A DNA stretch of 64,000 nt from Psychrobacter immobilis (GTDB lineage Bacteria > Pseudomonadota > Gammaproteobacteria > Pseudomonadales > Moraxellaceae). Position numbers and translations under genes: made by a program. The notes beneath the pieces are model-generated. The model did no database searches. It had not been told where the DNA came from and saw only the letters and a list, made by a program, of their open reading frames with translations. This document shows, piece after piece, positions 7,868 through 17,305 of this stretch (position 1 is the first letter of the stretch; the number at the start of each line of letters is the position of its first letter). Where the stretch lies: contig CAJHAA010000017.1 of NCBI GenBank assembly GCA_904846265.1, positions 1-64,000 of the forward strand. The letters are read 5' to 3'.

Positions 7868-8782
7868 TTAACGGAATTGAGCAGCAGAATATAGCTGATG
7901 GGCGATAATATATTGATAAACAGCAGGATTTAGCCATTTAGCTAATGGATTGGGTGCAGTATTGTCTATGATATCATTTATTGGTGCGATAGATGTCATT
8001 TGCCTTGCCGCTGCGGATATTATATTCGATCGATTGTCTGTCGGCTGCAACTGTTGGCGTATCTGTGTACTGGATATCGTGGCGATAGGACGCGAGTCTA
8101 TATAAATGTGGCCTTGATGGGCGTTTTTCAAGAGACGGCTATCGGTCAGTGCTTGAGAGGTGGGCTGTAATAAGTCAATCGGCGCATCGATGCGTAAAGA
8201 TTGCAGCTGCGCAGGTAATTGGGCGTGCAAGTTCATCGTATCCTGCGCGACTAACGTTTTGTTCGCGCAATGAGACGTGGTTGCCAACAGGCGATTATTT
8301 TTATTATTAATATCAGACAAGTCATCACGATTAAACACCCAAAGACTGACATAATCCGTAAGCTCTAAACCGTTTTTCCATTTGCTCAAACTCAGCGCGC
8401 TATCCATACCGATGATGAATATTAGACTGTCATGCGGATAACGCTGGCGCAACGTGCGTACACTATCGATGGTATAAACAGGCGGTGTTTGCCACAGCTC
8501 AAGCTCATTAATTTGTAGCGGTGTATGGAGTGTCGCAAGCTTTAACATCGCCAGACGATGTTTAGGATCAGTACTTTTTTCTTTAAAGGGTGAGCGCGCA
8601 TTGGGCAATAGTGACACGTGCAGCGCGCGCTGTTGCTGCTTGGCTAGCGGTAGCAAACGCTGATAAACAGTCATCGCCATTTGCAGATGACCCTCATGTA
8701 CGGGATCAAATGAGCCGCCAAGATAAGCACGAATGGCTGGCGCAGGTGTATTTTTTTGAGAATTTTTGCTGGTATTTGGCAT
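7868..8782 (-). CDS. nadD: Nicotinate-nucleotide adenylyltransferase, enlarged
   Basis: It transfers AMP to nicotinate mononucleotide in NAD synthesis. The nucleotidyltransferase motif GGSFDPVHEGH is near residue 24 and the second motif ISSTQIRQQL near the C terminus; FIIGMDSALSLSKWKNGLEL is typical NadD. At 304 residues it is much longer than the usual 210-220. Extra residues lie at the N terminus (about 18) and between the WKNG...VFNRDD segment and the ISST motif, where a roughly 50-60 residue Gln/Leu-rich stretch is inserted. The frame is uninterrupted, so this looks like a genuine lineage-specific insertion. rsfS follows. Confidence 0.93.
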   Translation of the reverse strand: MPNTSKNSQKNTPAPAIRAYLGGSFDPVHEGHLQMAMTVYQRLLPLAKQQQRALHVSLLPNARSPFKEKSTDPKHRLAMLKLATLHTPLQINELELWQTPPVYTIDSVRTLRQRYPHDSLIFIIGMDSALSLSKWKNGLELTDYVSLWVFNRDDLSDINNKNNRLLATTSHCANKTLVAQDTMNLHAQLPAQLQSLRIDAPIDLLQPTSQALTDSRLLKNAHQGHIYIDSRPIATISSTQIRQQLQPTDNRSNIISAAARQMTSIAPINDIIDNTAPNPLAKWLNPAVYQYIIAHQLYSAAQFR

Positions 8783-8997
8783 AAATAAATGCGTAAAAAT
8801 AGATAAGAGGCACGTTGTCGTTGATGCATTTTATCCTTTTATCAGCGGACCTTTTTAGGTTAAATGCTTCGATGGTAGCGCTATTGTAGAGGGCAAGCGG
8901 GCATCTGTCATTAAAAGCGCTGAAATACTAGGTAAAATGAGCGCTTAGCTATCCGTGATGAAAATTTTTAAAAAAGTCAGTTATGAATATAGCCAAT

Positions 8998-9029
8998 AAA
9001 AAACCGACCATCATGTTGATAGTCGGTTA
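8998..9029 (-). terminator. Terminator downstream of pta
   Basis: On the minus strand ACCGAC...GTCGGT forms a stem followed by TTTTTTATT, about 35 bp after the pta stop. Confidence 0.75.
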
Positions 9030-9063
9030 CTTATAGTGCAATTAGTCCTACATTTTAATGCAA

Positions 9064-11220
9064 TTAAATCGCGTCGCTATGAGCTTGGATAGCGGTAAGG
9101 GCGATGGTGTAGATAATATCATCGACCAAGGCTCCGCGAGACAAGTCGTTTACTGGCTTATTCAAACCTTGCAGCATTGGGCCAACACTCACTACATTGG
9201 CGCTACGTTGTACGGCTTTATAAGTGGTATTGCCCGTATTGAGGTCTGGGAAAATAAAGACATTGGCTTGCCCAGCAACCGGTGAATCAGGCGCTTTTTG
9301 CTTGCCGACGCTCATGACAGAAGCGGCATCATACTGTAGCGGTCCATCGACTTTTAGGTGTGGCGCACGCTCGCGGACGATTTGGGTTGCACGGGTAACT
9401 TTTTCGACGTCCGCACCAGTTCCTGATGAGCCTGTAGAATAGCTAATCATCGCAACTTTTGGATCAATACCGAAGGCGGCAGCAGACTGTGCTGATTGAA
9501 TGGCAATCTCAGCCAGTTCTTCGGCATTTGGATCAGGATTAATGGCACAGTCACCGTATACAACCACTTGCTCAGGTAGCAGCATAAAAAATACTGATGA
9601 TACGAGCGAGTATTGCGGTGCGGTCTTAATCAACTGAAACGCTGGACGGACAGTATTGGCAGTGGTATGAATCGCGCCAGAAACGAGGCCGTCGACTTCG
9701 TCCATCTGTAGCATGGTCGTGCCTAGATATACGGTGTCTTTTAAGTATTCAGCCGCGACTTCTGCGCTGGTTTTACCTTTACGGCGTTCGACCACTGCAG
9801 TGATATATTTGCTCATATCAAGCGTGTCGGGGTCAATTATTTCAAGACCTTCAGGTAAAACTAAGTCAAGATTTTTAGCCACTTGCTCGACATCGCTACG
9901 CTTAGCGAGTAGTACACAGTTGGCGATACCGCGGCTTTGACAGATACAAGCGGCTTCAACGGTACGCGGCTCAGAACCCTCTGGTAGCACGATGCGTTTT
10001 TTGGCGTCTTGTGCTTTTTTAACCACTTGATGACGGAATGCAGATGGTGAGAGGCGCGGCTCATGATTTTGACTAAAATAGTCTTTAATCCAGCTAAGAT
10101 CTAAATGGGCGGCGACATAACGAGCCACTTCTTCAGCACGTTCAGTATCATCACTTGGAATCTCTGCGCTCATGTGCATGAGGCTTTGTACGGTCTCATA
10201 GCTGTCGCTTTCGACACTCATGACAGGGATGCCTGTTTTGAGGGCAGATTGCCATAGCTCAGCGACGGTTGCACTCGGCTCGACGCCGCCAGTTAATACC
10301 AATCCTGCCAGCGGGATACCATTGATACAAGCCAAACCTGCTGCTAATAGTAAATCATCTCGATCGCCCGGTACGACGATAAGGGTGCCACGTTTAAACA
10401 CCTCATCGACGCGTGCGACCGAGCGTGCGGTTAGGCTAATGCGGTTAATACGGCGTGACTTAGCTTCACCGACATTGAGCCATTTGGCATCAAGCTCAGT
10501 GGCGATATCCCAGGTACGAGGCACGGACAGTGAGTCACTGAATGGCACTACCCCGATTAAACGGAACGCATCAGTATTAAAATGCGGTGATAGGCGCTGG
10601 ACTTCTTGCATAAAGCCGTCATCTAAACTCACAACCGCTTCACCAGGGGCAACGATTTGATTTTCTACGGTGCTTTGCGCATTTGGCAAGTCATGTACAC
10701 GCATCAAAATCGCGCCGAGCGTGCGCTCATGGGCGATGCCGCCAAACTCACGAGCGTGAACGTCAAGTTTATCAGCCAGATAAGCAGGTTTACTGGTATC
10801 AGCAGTGCTAACAAAGATGATCCTAGCATCTAACGCATGAGCAATCGCACGGTTGATTTGTGAGGCATAAGAGGTCTCTGTGGTCGGTACTAAGCCTTCA
10901 CAGATCACCACATCATAATCATCGCCAAGAGTATGATAATTGACGACCACTTCTTCCATCAAGTCATCAAGGTTACCATCACCAATCATACGCTCGACAC
11001 GCTGCCGACTGATAGATTTAGGTGGCGTCAGACCAAAAGCATGCATTGCTAACGCGCTTGAGCTGTCTAAACTGTTTTGCTTATCAAGTGTATCATCTTG
11101 CAAAAATGGCTTCATAAAGCCCGCTTTGATACCGTTGTAATCAAGAGCGCGAATCAATCCAAGCGCTGCTGACGTTACGCCGATACCACGGCTGATGGGA
11201 ACTAGTAAAATGGTTTGCAT
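9064..11220 (-). CDS. pta: Phosphate acetyltransferase
   Basis: It interconverts acetyl-CoA and acetyl phosphate. At 718 residues it is a full-length three-domain type: an N-terminal P-loop/BioD-like domain (PISRGIGVTSAALGLIRAL), a central DRTGG domain, and the C-terminal PTA_PTB catalytic domain from about residue 390 (KKRIVLPEGSEPRTVEAA ... SYSTGSSGTGADVEKV ... FPDLNTGNTTYKAVQ). It lies 215 bp downstream of ackA on the same strand. Together they make acetate and ATP from acetyl-CoA, or run in reverse for acetate uptake. The ackA-pta order is the E. coli one. Confidence 0.97.
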   Translation of the reverse strand: MQTILLVPISRGIGVTSAALGLIRALDYNGIKAGFMKPFLQDDTLDKQNSLDSSSALAMHAFGLTPPKSISRQRVERMIGDGNLDDLMEEVVVNYHTLGDDYDVVICEGLVPTTETSYASQINRAIAHALDARIIFVSTADTSKPAYLADKLDVHAREFGGIAHERTLGAILMRVHDLPNAQSTVENQIVAPGEAVVSLDDGFMQEVQRLSPHFNTDAFRLIGVVPFSDSLSVPRTWDIATELDAKWLNVGEAKSRRINRISLTARSVARVDEVFKRGTLIVVPGDRDDLLLAAGLACINGIPLAGLVLTGGVEPSATVAELWQSALKTGIPVMSVESDSYETVQSLMHMSAEIPSDDTERAEEVARYVAAHLDLSWIKDYFSQNHEPRLSPSAFRHQVVKKAQDAKKRIVLPEGSEPRTVEAACICQSRGIANCVLLAKRSDVEQVAKNLDLVLPEGLEIIDPDTLDMSKYITAVVERRKGKTSAEVAAEYLKDTVYLGTTMLQMDEVDGLVSGAIHTTANTVRPAFQLIKTAPQYSLVSSVFFMLLPEQVVVYGDCAINPDPNAEELAEIAIQSAQSAAAFGIDPKVAMISYSTGSSGTGADVEKVTRATQIVRERAPHLKVDGPLQYDAASVMSVGKQKAPDSPVAGQANVFIFPDLNTGNTTYKAVQRSANVVSVGPMLQGLNKPVNDLSRGALVDDIIYTIALTAIQAHSDAI

Positions 11221-11435
11221 AAAGTATCCTACGGTTTATTATATTTTTAAAGCTCACTTCATCCTTGCTGGAATGAGTAAAACGTCGCGCTTCTCATCAT
11301 AGGCTATGTATAAGAAGCGCTGGGCAAAAAAATAACTTAACACGTCTAATGAATAAAAGCTTATAAGACGAATAGAAGCTTATGAGAAAATTATAAGCAA
11401 TTTATAATATAAGCAACTTATAAAAAGTGTCGAGC

Positions 11436-12668
11436 TTAGAGTAAGCCCAATGCTTCACGTGTTTCTTGAGCAATACGGCACTCTTCATCAGTTGGCACAA
11501 CCCATAGCTCGATGCTGCTATCGTCTGCGTGGAAGCTGCCTTCGCTACCACCAAACAAGCTCGCATTTTTGTTAGCGTCTACTTTTATGCCGAAATGACG
11601 CATCACTTCTAGGATACTGGTGCGGGTGGTGACTGAGTTTTCGCCGATACCGCCCGTAAAGACAATGCCTGTGAATTCTGGCAGCGCGCAGCTTAAGCTG
11701 GCAAGATATTTACCGACGCGGTAACAGAACATCTCGATAGCGAGCTTAGCATCTGCGTGACCTTCGTTCGCCGCTTGTTCGACGGTACGTAAATCATTAG
11801 ACAAGCCTGAGACACCCAATAGACCACTTTCATTATTGAGCATGGCATCAATCTCTTCCAAGCTCATACCGAGCTGGCGCTTTAGGTGTATGTGTAGACT
11901 TGGGTCAACATCACCACTACGCGTACCCATCATGAGCCCTTCAAGCGGAGTCAGACCCATACTGGTATCGAAACTTTTACCATCATAAACGGCAGTTGCC
12001 GAGCAGCCATTACCCAGATGCGCTGTAAGCCAGCCATGTGGGCCTTTAGACTCAGTAATTTCACTGGCACGCTCTGAGACATAGGCATGAGACGTACCAT
12101 GAAAGCCATAGCGGCGGATTTTGTGTTCTTCGTACAGGGCTTTTGGTAGTGGGTAGCGAAAAGCAACAGGAGGCATGGTTTGGTGAAAGGCCGTATCAAA
12201 GACGACGACTTGAGGAATATCAGGATAAATCGCCTGTACCGCTTCGATACCTAAAGCATGGGCAGGGTTATGCAGTGGCGCGAGTATTTTTAAGCGTTTT
12301 ACTTCGTCCAGTACATGCTCATCGACACGGACTGCTGCAGAGTACTCACGGCCACCATGAACCACGCGATGACCAACGGCGATGAAATGATACTGTTCTA
12401 ATAGCTCAAGAATTTTTTGTAATGCTAACTGATGACGACCACCTGAGATAGAGATTTCCAGCTTATCACCATTCAACGTCGTGTGTTTGATACGAGCAGT
12501 ATCGAGTCCTAAGTTTTCGGCCAAACCAGTGATACGAATAGAATTGTCTTCGCTAATCAGCGCGTATTTGATAGATGAGGAACCGCAGTTGAGAACTAAG
12601 GTGGGATTGATTAGATTCGATGTTTCGGTATTTTTGTCATCAAAAGTGGTGGTTAGGCTGGCGCTCAT
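11436..12668 (-). CDS. ackA: Acetate kinase
   Basis: It phosphorylates acetate with ATP and, in reverse, makes ATP from acetyl phosphate. At 410 residues it carries all family motifs: LNCGSSSIKYAL (N-terminal phosphate loop), VGHRVVHGG, FDTAFHQTMP, RRYGFHGTSHAYV, HLGNGCSATAV and FTGGIGENS. It is the first gene of the ackA-pta unit. The N-terminal 24 residues before LVLNCG are a short extra extension compared with most AckA proteins. Confidence 0.97.
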   Translation of the reverse strand: MSASLTTTFDDKNTETSNLINPTLVLNCGSSSIKYALISEDNSIRITGLAENLGLDTARIKHTTLNGDKLEISISGGRHQLALQKILELLEQYHFIAVGHRVVHGGREYSAAVRVDEHVLDEVKRLKILAPLHNPAHALGIEAVQAIYPDIPQVVVFDTAFHQTMPPVAFRYPLPKALYEEHKIRRYGFHGTSHAYVSERASEITESKGPHGWLTAHLGNGCSATAVYDGKSFDTSMGLTPLEGLMMGTRSGDVDPSLHIHLKRQLGMSLEEIDAMLNNESGLLGVSGLSNDLRTVEQAANEGHADAKLAIEMFCYRVGKYLASLSCALPEFTGIVFTGGIGENSVTTRTSILEVMRHFGIKVDANKNASLFGGSEGSFHADDSSIELWVVPTDEECRIAQETREALGLL

Positions 12669-13295
12669 ACTCTGTCCTTAGATTGTATTTTGTAAAGGGT
12701 GACTCATCACAGACGAGTACCGGTTGAATAAACAAAAACCAGCCGCATCCATGCCGACATAGGTCAAGCAAGTACATTGCTGATTCTGGTCACTCTTGGG
12801 CTGGCACTATTGATCAGTGCTTGTTAAGTCGCATGCTAGCGCCTTAACACAGTCGCAAGGTCTACACATAATGTACCATAGTTTTATGGCTATACCACGA
12901 TAACTATAAGGGTTAAATTGATAGAATGTGGTATAGACAATACAACTGTACACCGAGTGTCGCTAGGGTTTGTCGGCTGCTACAGCCAAATATAGTAGCT
13001 CATAATAAATTGTAAGAAAATTTGTCTAAGTAAATATAATAGGCTGTTTTACCATTATAGCGATACATTAAGACCGCTAGTATCAACGCTCGCTTAGTAA
13101 ATGGCAGTCGCACGGTCTAGTAAAGCTTAGCAAAACTTAGCAAAACCAAACTCGTCCAAATTTATTGATTAGGGACATTCAGTATGCACACAGCATTATG
13201 TAATAATGCTATTATCCAAAGCAGTCATATTGTCATTTTTTAGCGATGAAGATAGCTTTTATTTAGCTGTCTATAGGGTTTGATCTATCGCCTTT
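12669..13295. other. Intergenic region between divergent ackA and lptM
   Basis: 627 bp with no convincing ORF or RNA. It must hold the ackA promoter (minus) and the lptM-lysA promoter (plus). A TATAAT at 13035-13040 is preceded by TTGTAA at 13010 with a long 19-bp spacer, a weak candidate for the plus-strand promoter. Nothing else is supportable. Confidence 0.4.
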
Positions 13296-13637
13296 ATGAC
13301 TCGTGCTTTTTATCATCCTCATGCCATTGCAAAGTCACAGGTTCTCTATTCTATGTTTACTATTAACCGCTTTTCGAAAACTGAGCACACTAATGTCGCT
13401 GATCTTGGTCGCCGTGTTATCTCCCCTTTTATTATTAGTGGGGTGGTTATAATGGGTTTGACGGGTTGCGGTCAAAAAGGCAATCTATACCTCGCCGACG
13501 CTAGTAGCCAGACGGTTCAAGGAGCTACGGATAGCGCTGGCATACAGGGTAGTACCTATTCGACACAAGATGATAGTCATCAAGAAATGGATGGTTTTAA
13601 GCTACCGGAACCCAGTGAAGACCCTAATGATTATTGA
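13296..13637 (+). CDS. lptM: LptM-like small lipoprotein upstream of lysA
   Basis: A short lipoprotein whose mature start CGQKGNLYL matches the LptM/YifL family (CGxKGPLY), conserved immediately upstream of lysA. In E. coli LptM helps mature the LPS translocon LptDE at the outer membrane. The signal is RRVISPFIISGVVIMGLTGC. The start is uncertain: the ATG at 13296 gives 113 residues with a long cytoplasmic lead, and the ATG at 13353 shortens it by 19; neither has a strong ribosome site. The mature tail is Ser/Asp-rich and ends LPEPSEDPNDY. Confidence 0.8.
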   Translation: MTRAFYHPHAIAKSQVLYSMFTINRFSKTEHTNVADLGRRVISPFIISGVVIMGLTGCGQKGNLYLADASSQTVQGATDSAGIQGSTYSTQDDSHQEMDGFKLPEPSEDPNDY

Positions 13638-13729
13638 TTTTTATTAAAAACTCAATGCCGTCAACGAGATTTCGGTGTGCACCCTAAGATTTTTTAACTT
13701 TGTAACCTGATGAAATTAGAGATGTTTAT

Positions 13730-15085
13730 ATGAGTCATTCTGAGCAACAAACTGGCGAATCTGTCACGATCCAAACTGAGCAAGGCTTGTATGTTAATCC
13801 TCAAGCTTTAACCGCCCATTTACCCGCGCTAGATTATCGCGATGGTGCATTGTATATGGAGCAGGTGAGCATTGATGATGTGGTTAAACACTATGGTACG
13901 CCTTGTTATGTCTACTCAAAACAAGCCATTTTGGATGTTTATCAAGCTTATAGCGATAGCTTTGCCAGTTTAACGCACCAGATTTGTTATGCGGTAAAAG
14001 CAAACTCTAACCTTGCGGTACTTGGTATATTGGCGCAAGCAGGGGCAGGATTTGACATCGTCTCTCGTGGCGAGTTGATGCGCGTATTGGCGGCAGGTGG
14101 TGACGCTTCACGTGTGGTATTCTCAGGCGTCGGCAAAACCTATAGCGATATCGAGTATGCCCTGACCCAAGGTATTGGTTGTTTTAACGTTGAGTCAATC
14201 AGCGAGCTGACTTTGATTAATGATGTGGCACAGAAATTGGATAAACCTGCGCCAATTTCACTACGGGTTAATCCCAATGTCGACGCCAAGACGCATCCGT
14301 ATATTTCAACAGGGTTAAAAGACAATAAATTTGGTATCACCCACGAAGACGCGGTTGCCGTCTATGAGCAAGCGGCGCAGTTATCGCATATCGATATCGT
14401 CGGTATTGACTGTCATATTGGCTCGCAGTTGACTGAAGTTGCGCCATTTGTCGCGGCATTGGATAAAGTGATTGAGCTGATACACAATTTACGTGATAAA
14501 GGTATTGAGCTGCGTCATATCGATTTGGGCGGTGGTTTGGGTGTGCGTTATATCGATGAGACACCAGTACCTATCGACGAGTTTGCCCAAGCTTTATTAC
14601 CGAAACTTAGCGAGCTTGGCTTAACGGTATTCTTTGAGCCGGGTCGCAGTATTGTGGCAAATGCTGGGGTATTATTGACCAAGGTTGATGTGTTAAAGCC
14701 AACGGAACATAAGAACTTTGCCATTGTTGACGCAGCAATGAATGACTTGATTCGTCCGGCGTTATATCAAGCTGAAATGGCAGTCATTCCAAGTGTTTTG
14801 CCTGATAATGGCATCGACACTGATGGCACACAGCCATGGGATATCGTTGGCGCTATTTGCGAAACGGGTGATTTTTTAGCGAAAGACCGTTTATTGTCGC
14901 TCGCGGCAGGCGATGTTTTAGCAATCACAGGCGCTGGTGCGTACGGCTTTACCATGAGTAGCAACTATAATTCACGCCCGCGTGCTAGTGAGGTAATGGT
15001 AGCAGATGATAGCCATCAACTGATTCGCAAACGCGAAACCATTGAAGCGTTATATGCAGACGAAGTATTGTGGCAAGGTAAATAA
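13730..15085 (+). CDS. lysA: Diaminopimelate decarboxylase
   Basis: A PLP-dependent enzyme that decarboxylates meso-diaminopimelate to L-lysine, the last step of lysine synthesis. It is a fold-type III alanine-racemase-like barrel; the PLP lysine is K90 in CYAVKANSN, the phosphate-binding glycine run is HIDLGGGLGV, and the substrate/partner-site motif is ICETGDF. At 451 residues it is about 30 longer than typical, all in the N terminus before YVNPQAL. It follows lptM by 92 bp; dapF and xerC follow after a terminator. Confidence 0.97.
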   Translation: MSHSEQQTGESVTIQTEQGLYVNPQALTAHLPALDYRDGALYMEQVSIDDVVKHYGTPCYVYSKQAILDVYQAYSDSFASLTHQICYAVKANSNLAVLGILAQAGAGFDIVSRGELMRVLAAGGDASRVVFSGVGKTYSDIEYALTQGIGCFNVESISELTLINDVAQKLDKPAPISLRVNPNVDAKTHPYISTGLKDNKFGITHEDAVAVYEQAAQLSHIDIVGIDCHIGSQLTEVAPFVAALDKVIELIHNLRDKGIELRHIDLGGGLGVRYIDETPVPIDEFAQALLPKLSELGLTVFFEPGRSIVANAGVLLTKVDVLKPTEHKNFAIVDAAMNDLIRPALYQAEMAVIPSVLPDNGIDTDGTQPWDIVGAICETGDFLAKDRLLSLAAGDVLAITGAGAYGFTMSSNYNSRPRASEVMVADDSHQLIRKRETIEALYADEVLWQGK

Positions 15086-15148
15086 ATCGGTGACCAACAG
15101 ATTTAGCCATTTAGGCGTTTTCGTTTAGATTGAGGGCATGCCCTAGAT

Positions 15149-15183
15149 AAAAAGCCCGTTGTCTTTGATGATGGGCTTTTTTA
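15149..15183 (+). terminator. Terminator after lysA
   Basis: AAAAGCCC ... GGGCTTTTTT stem-loop with a following T-run, 64 bp past the lysA stop. Confidence 0.8.
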
Positions 15184-15334
15184 TGGCGTGCTCTAATGAG
15201 AGATATCAGTTTGGCTGTACAAGGTGGATTTAGCATCGTGTTAACTTAGTATTTGATAGCGGTGATAGTTATGATTGTATCTGGCAGCGTGCTAATATAA
15301 GACATACATAAAAATAGGATAGGATAACAAGGAT

Positions 15335-16222
15335 ATGCTAATAGAATTTACGAAGATGCATGGTCTGGGCAATGATTTTATGGTCATCGATTTGGTGACT
15401 CAGCGCTTAGATTTGACCAAGGATTTGGTACAGTTACTGGGTGACCGTCATTTGGGTATTGGCTTTGATCAGCTGCTCGTCGTTGAGCCACCGATGCGTC
15501 CTGACGTTGATTTTAGTTATCGCATTTTTAATGCTGATGGGTCAGAAGTTGAGCAGTGCGGTAATGGTGCGCGCTGTTTTGCCCGTTTTGTGCAAGCGCG
15601 TAAACTGTCATTTAAACAGCGCCTACGCGTTGAGACGGCGAGCGGCATCATTTCATTGACCACTGATCGTTATGGCTGGGTCGAAGTCGATATGGGTAAG
15701 CCCAAGTTTGAACCAAGCGAGATTCCTTTTACCCCCAGAGCCACGACCAAAATTCAAAACGCCTATCATCTCGATGTAAATGGCACTCCTGTACAGCTTT
15801 ATGTTGCCAATATGGGCAACCCGCATGCCGTTATCAAAGTTGATAACGTGCTCGATGCCGACGTTGAAACCTTAGGCAAAGCCATCGAATCGCATCCTGC
15901 CTTTCCCGACCGCGTCAATGTCGGCTTTATGCAAGTGATGAACCAGCGTCATATTCGTCTGCGTGTCTATGAGCGCGGTGTCGGTGAGACGCAAGCCTGT
16001 GGTACAGGCGCTTGTGCAGCAGTAGCGGTTGGTATCCGCGAAGGTTGGCTCGATGAGGGCGAAGACGTGCGTGCGCAGCTTTATGGTGGCAGTATGATCA
16101 TCAAATGGCAGCCGGGTTATTCAGTGATGATGACCGGTCCGACTGCCTTTGTTTACGAAGGCGTATTTAGCCCAGATGGTCTGATGGCACAAGCGGGCAT
16201 CAAGCCCAATCCAGAAGGCTAA
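15335..16222 (+). CDS. dapF: Diaminopimelate epimerase
   Basis: A cofactor-independent racemase converting LL- to meso-diaminopimelate for lysine and peptidoglycan. The two catalytic cysteines are visible: C75 in QCGNGARCF and C222 in ACGTGACAAVAVG. The N-terminal MHGLGNDFMVID is diagnostic. At 295 residues it is slightly longer than E. coli DapF (274) at both ends. Its stop TAA shares one base with the xerC start (TAATG), so the two are translationally coupled. Confidence 0.97.
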   Translation: MLIEFTKMHGLGNDFMVIDLVTQRLDLTKDLVQLLGDRHLGIGFDQLLVVEPPMRPDVDFSYRIFNADGSEVEQCGNGARCFARFVQARKLSFKQRLRVETASGIISLTTDRYGWVEVDMGKPKFEPSEIPFTPRATTKIQNAYHLDVNGTPVQLYVANMGNPHAVIKVDNVLDADVETLGKAIESHPAFPDRVNVGFMQVMNQRHIRLRVYERGVGETQACGTGACAAVAVGIREGWLDEGEDVRAQLYGGSMIIKWQPGYSVMMTGPTAFVYEGVFSPDGLMAQAGIKPNPEG

Positions 16223-17271
16223 TGGATAATAGGGCTATGTCTAATAAAAACAATCATACGATGGAGCCTACTTCAGATTCTGAGGCAAAAGCATGGCTAT
16301 CAGTCGAGCACGCCGCGGCTATAGAGTCGGATGCTGCATTACGTGATTTGTTAGCGCCCGTACATCGTTGGCTTAATGTCTTGTCGGTGCGCAATCACTC
16401 GCCGCATACGTTGACCGCTTATTTTGCAGGACTCAACCAATTGGCGCTATTTTTACGTGGGAAACGCCTGACGTGGACGCGCTGCGATAAGCGCCAATTA
16501 GCCCAGCATATTAGTCAACGCTTGGATGAAGACAAGCTGGTACTTGCCAGCGTCCAGCAAGAGCTGTCAGCCATTCGCCATTTTTATGGCTGGTTGATAG
16601 AAGAGAACTTGGCACGTATCAATCCAACGACTGGCTATCAGCTCAAACGTAGTCCTCGACCGCTGCCGTCTATCGCTGATGTTGATTTGCTCACTCAGCT
16701 GCTTGACCAAGAGATGCCTGACACACCCGAACAAGCGCGCCTATGGCTACGTGATAAAGCGATGTTTGAATTGCTATACAGCAGCGGTCTGCGCGTAGGT
16801 GAGTTGGTCGCGTTGGATATGGCCGATGTGGATTTGTCAGACCTGCGCGTGCGCGTGACAGGTAAAGGCAATAAAACGCGGTTGGTGCCGTTAGGTATCA
16901 AGGCAGCAGAAGCGATTAGCCGTTATCTACCGCATCGTAATCTGTGGGTGGAGCAAATGGACAGCGCATTATTTATTAGTGAAAAACTAGGTACACGTTT
17001 ATCAACACGGGCAGTGCAGCAGCGTCTCAAAGTTGCGGCTACCCGTGCCGGCATCGCACAAAATATGTATCCGCATCTATTGCGTCATTGTTTTGCCTCG
17101 CACATGCTGTCGGGCAGTGGTGATTTGCGCGCGGTGCAAGAAATGCTTGGGCATAGCGATATCAGTACCACGCAAATTTATACTCATGTCGATTTTGCTA
17201 AACTCACACAAGTCTATGATCGCGCTCATCCGCGCGCGACTCATACACGGACCGAAAAGGACAACACCTAA
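16222..17271 (+). CDS. xerC: Tyrosine recombinase XerC
   Basis: A site-specific recombinase that with XerD resolves chromosome dimers at dif. It has an N-terminal SAM-like DNA-binding domain (about residues 40-130, LSVRNHSPHTLTAYFAGL) and a C-terminal catalytic domain with the tyrosine-recombinase residues: R in SSGLRVGEL, K in GKGNKTR, H and R in HLLRHCFASH, H in LGHSDI and the nucleophile Y in TQIYTHV. At 349 residues it has about 40 extra N-terminal residues. Position directly after dapF matches the E. coli dapF-xerC cluster and favours XerC over XerD. Confidence 0.94.
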   Translation: MDNRAMSNKNNHTMEPTSDSEAKAWLSVEHAAAIESDAALRDLLAPVHRWLNVLSVRNHSPHTLTAYFAGLNQLALFLRGKRLTWTRCDKRQLAQHISQRLDEDKLVLASVQQELSAIRHFYGWLIEENLARINPTTGYQLKRSPRPLPSIADVDLLTQLLDQEMPDTPEQARLWLRDKAMFELLYSSGLRVGELVALDMADVDLSDLRVRVTGKGNKTRLVPLGIKAAEAISRYLPHRNLWVEQMDSALFISEKLGTRLSTRAVQQRLKVAATRAGIAQNMYPHLLRHCFASHMLSGSGDLRAVQEMLGHSDISTTQIYTHVDFAKLTQVYDRAHPRATHTRTEKDNT

Positions 17272-17305
17272 CATTCGATACTCAATACTCAATATGGAAA
17301 TTGAC

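Noticed and set aside
10220-10660. A 146-codon plus-strand frame inside pta
   Set aside because: It is the antisense shadow of a full-length conserved enzyme.
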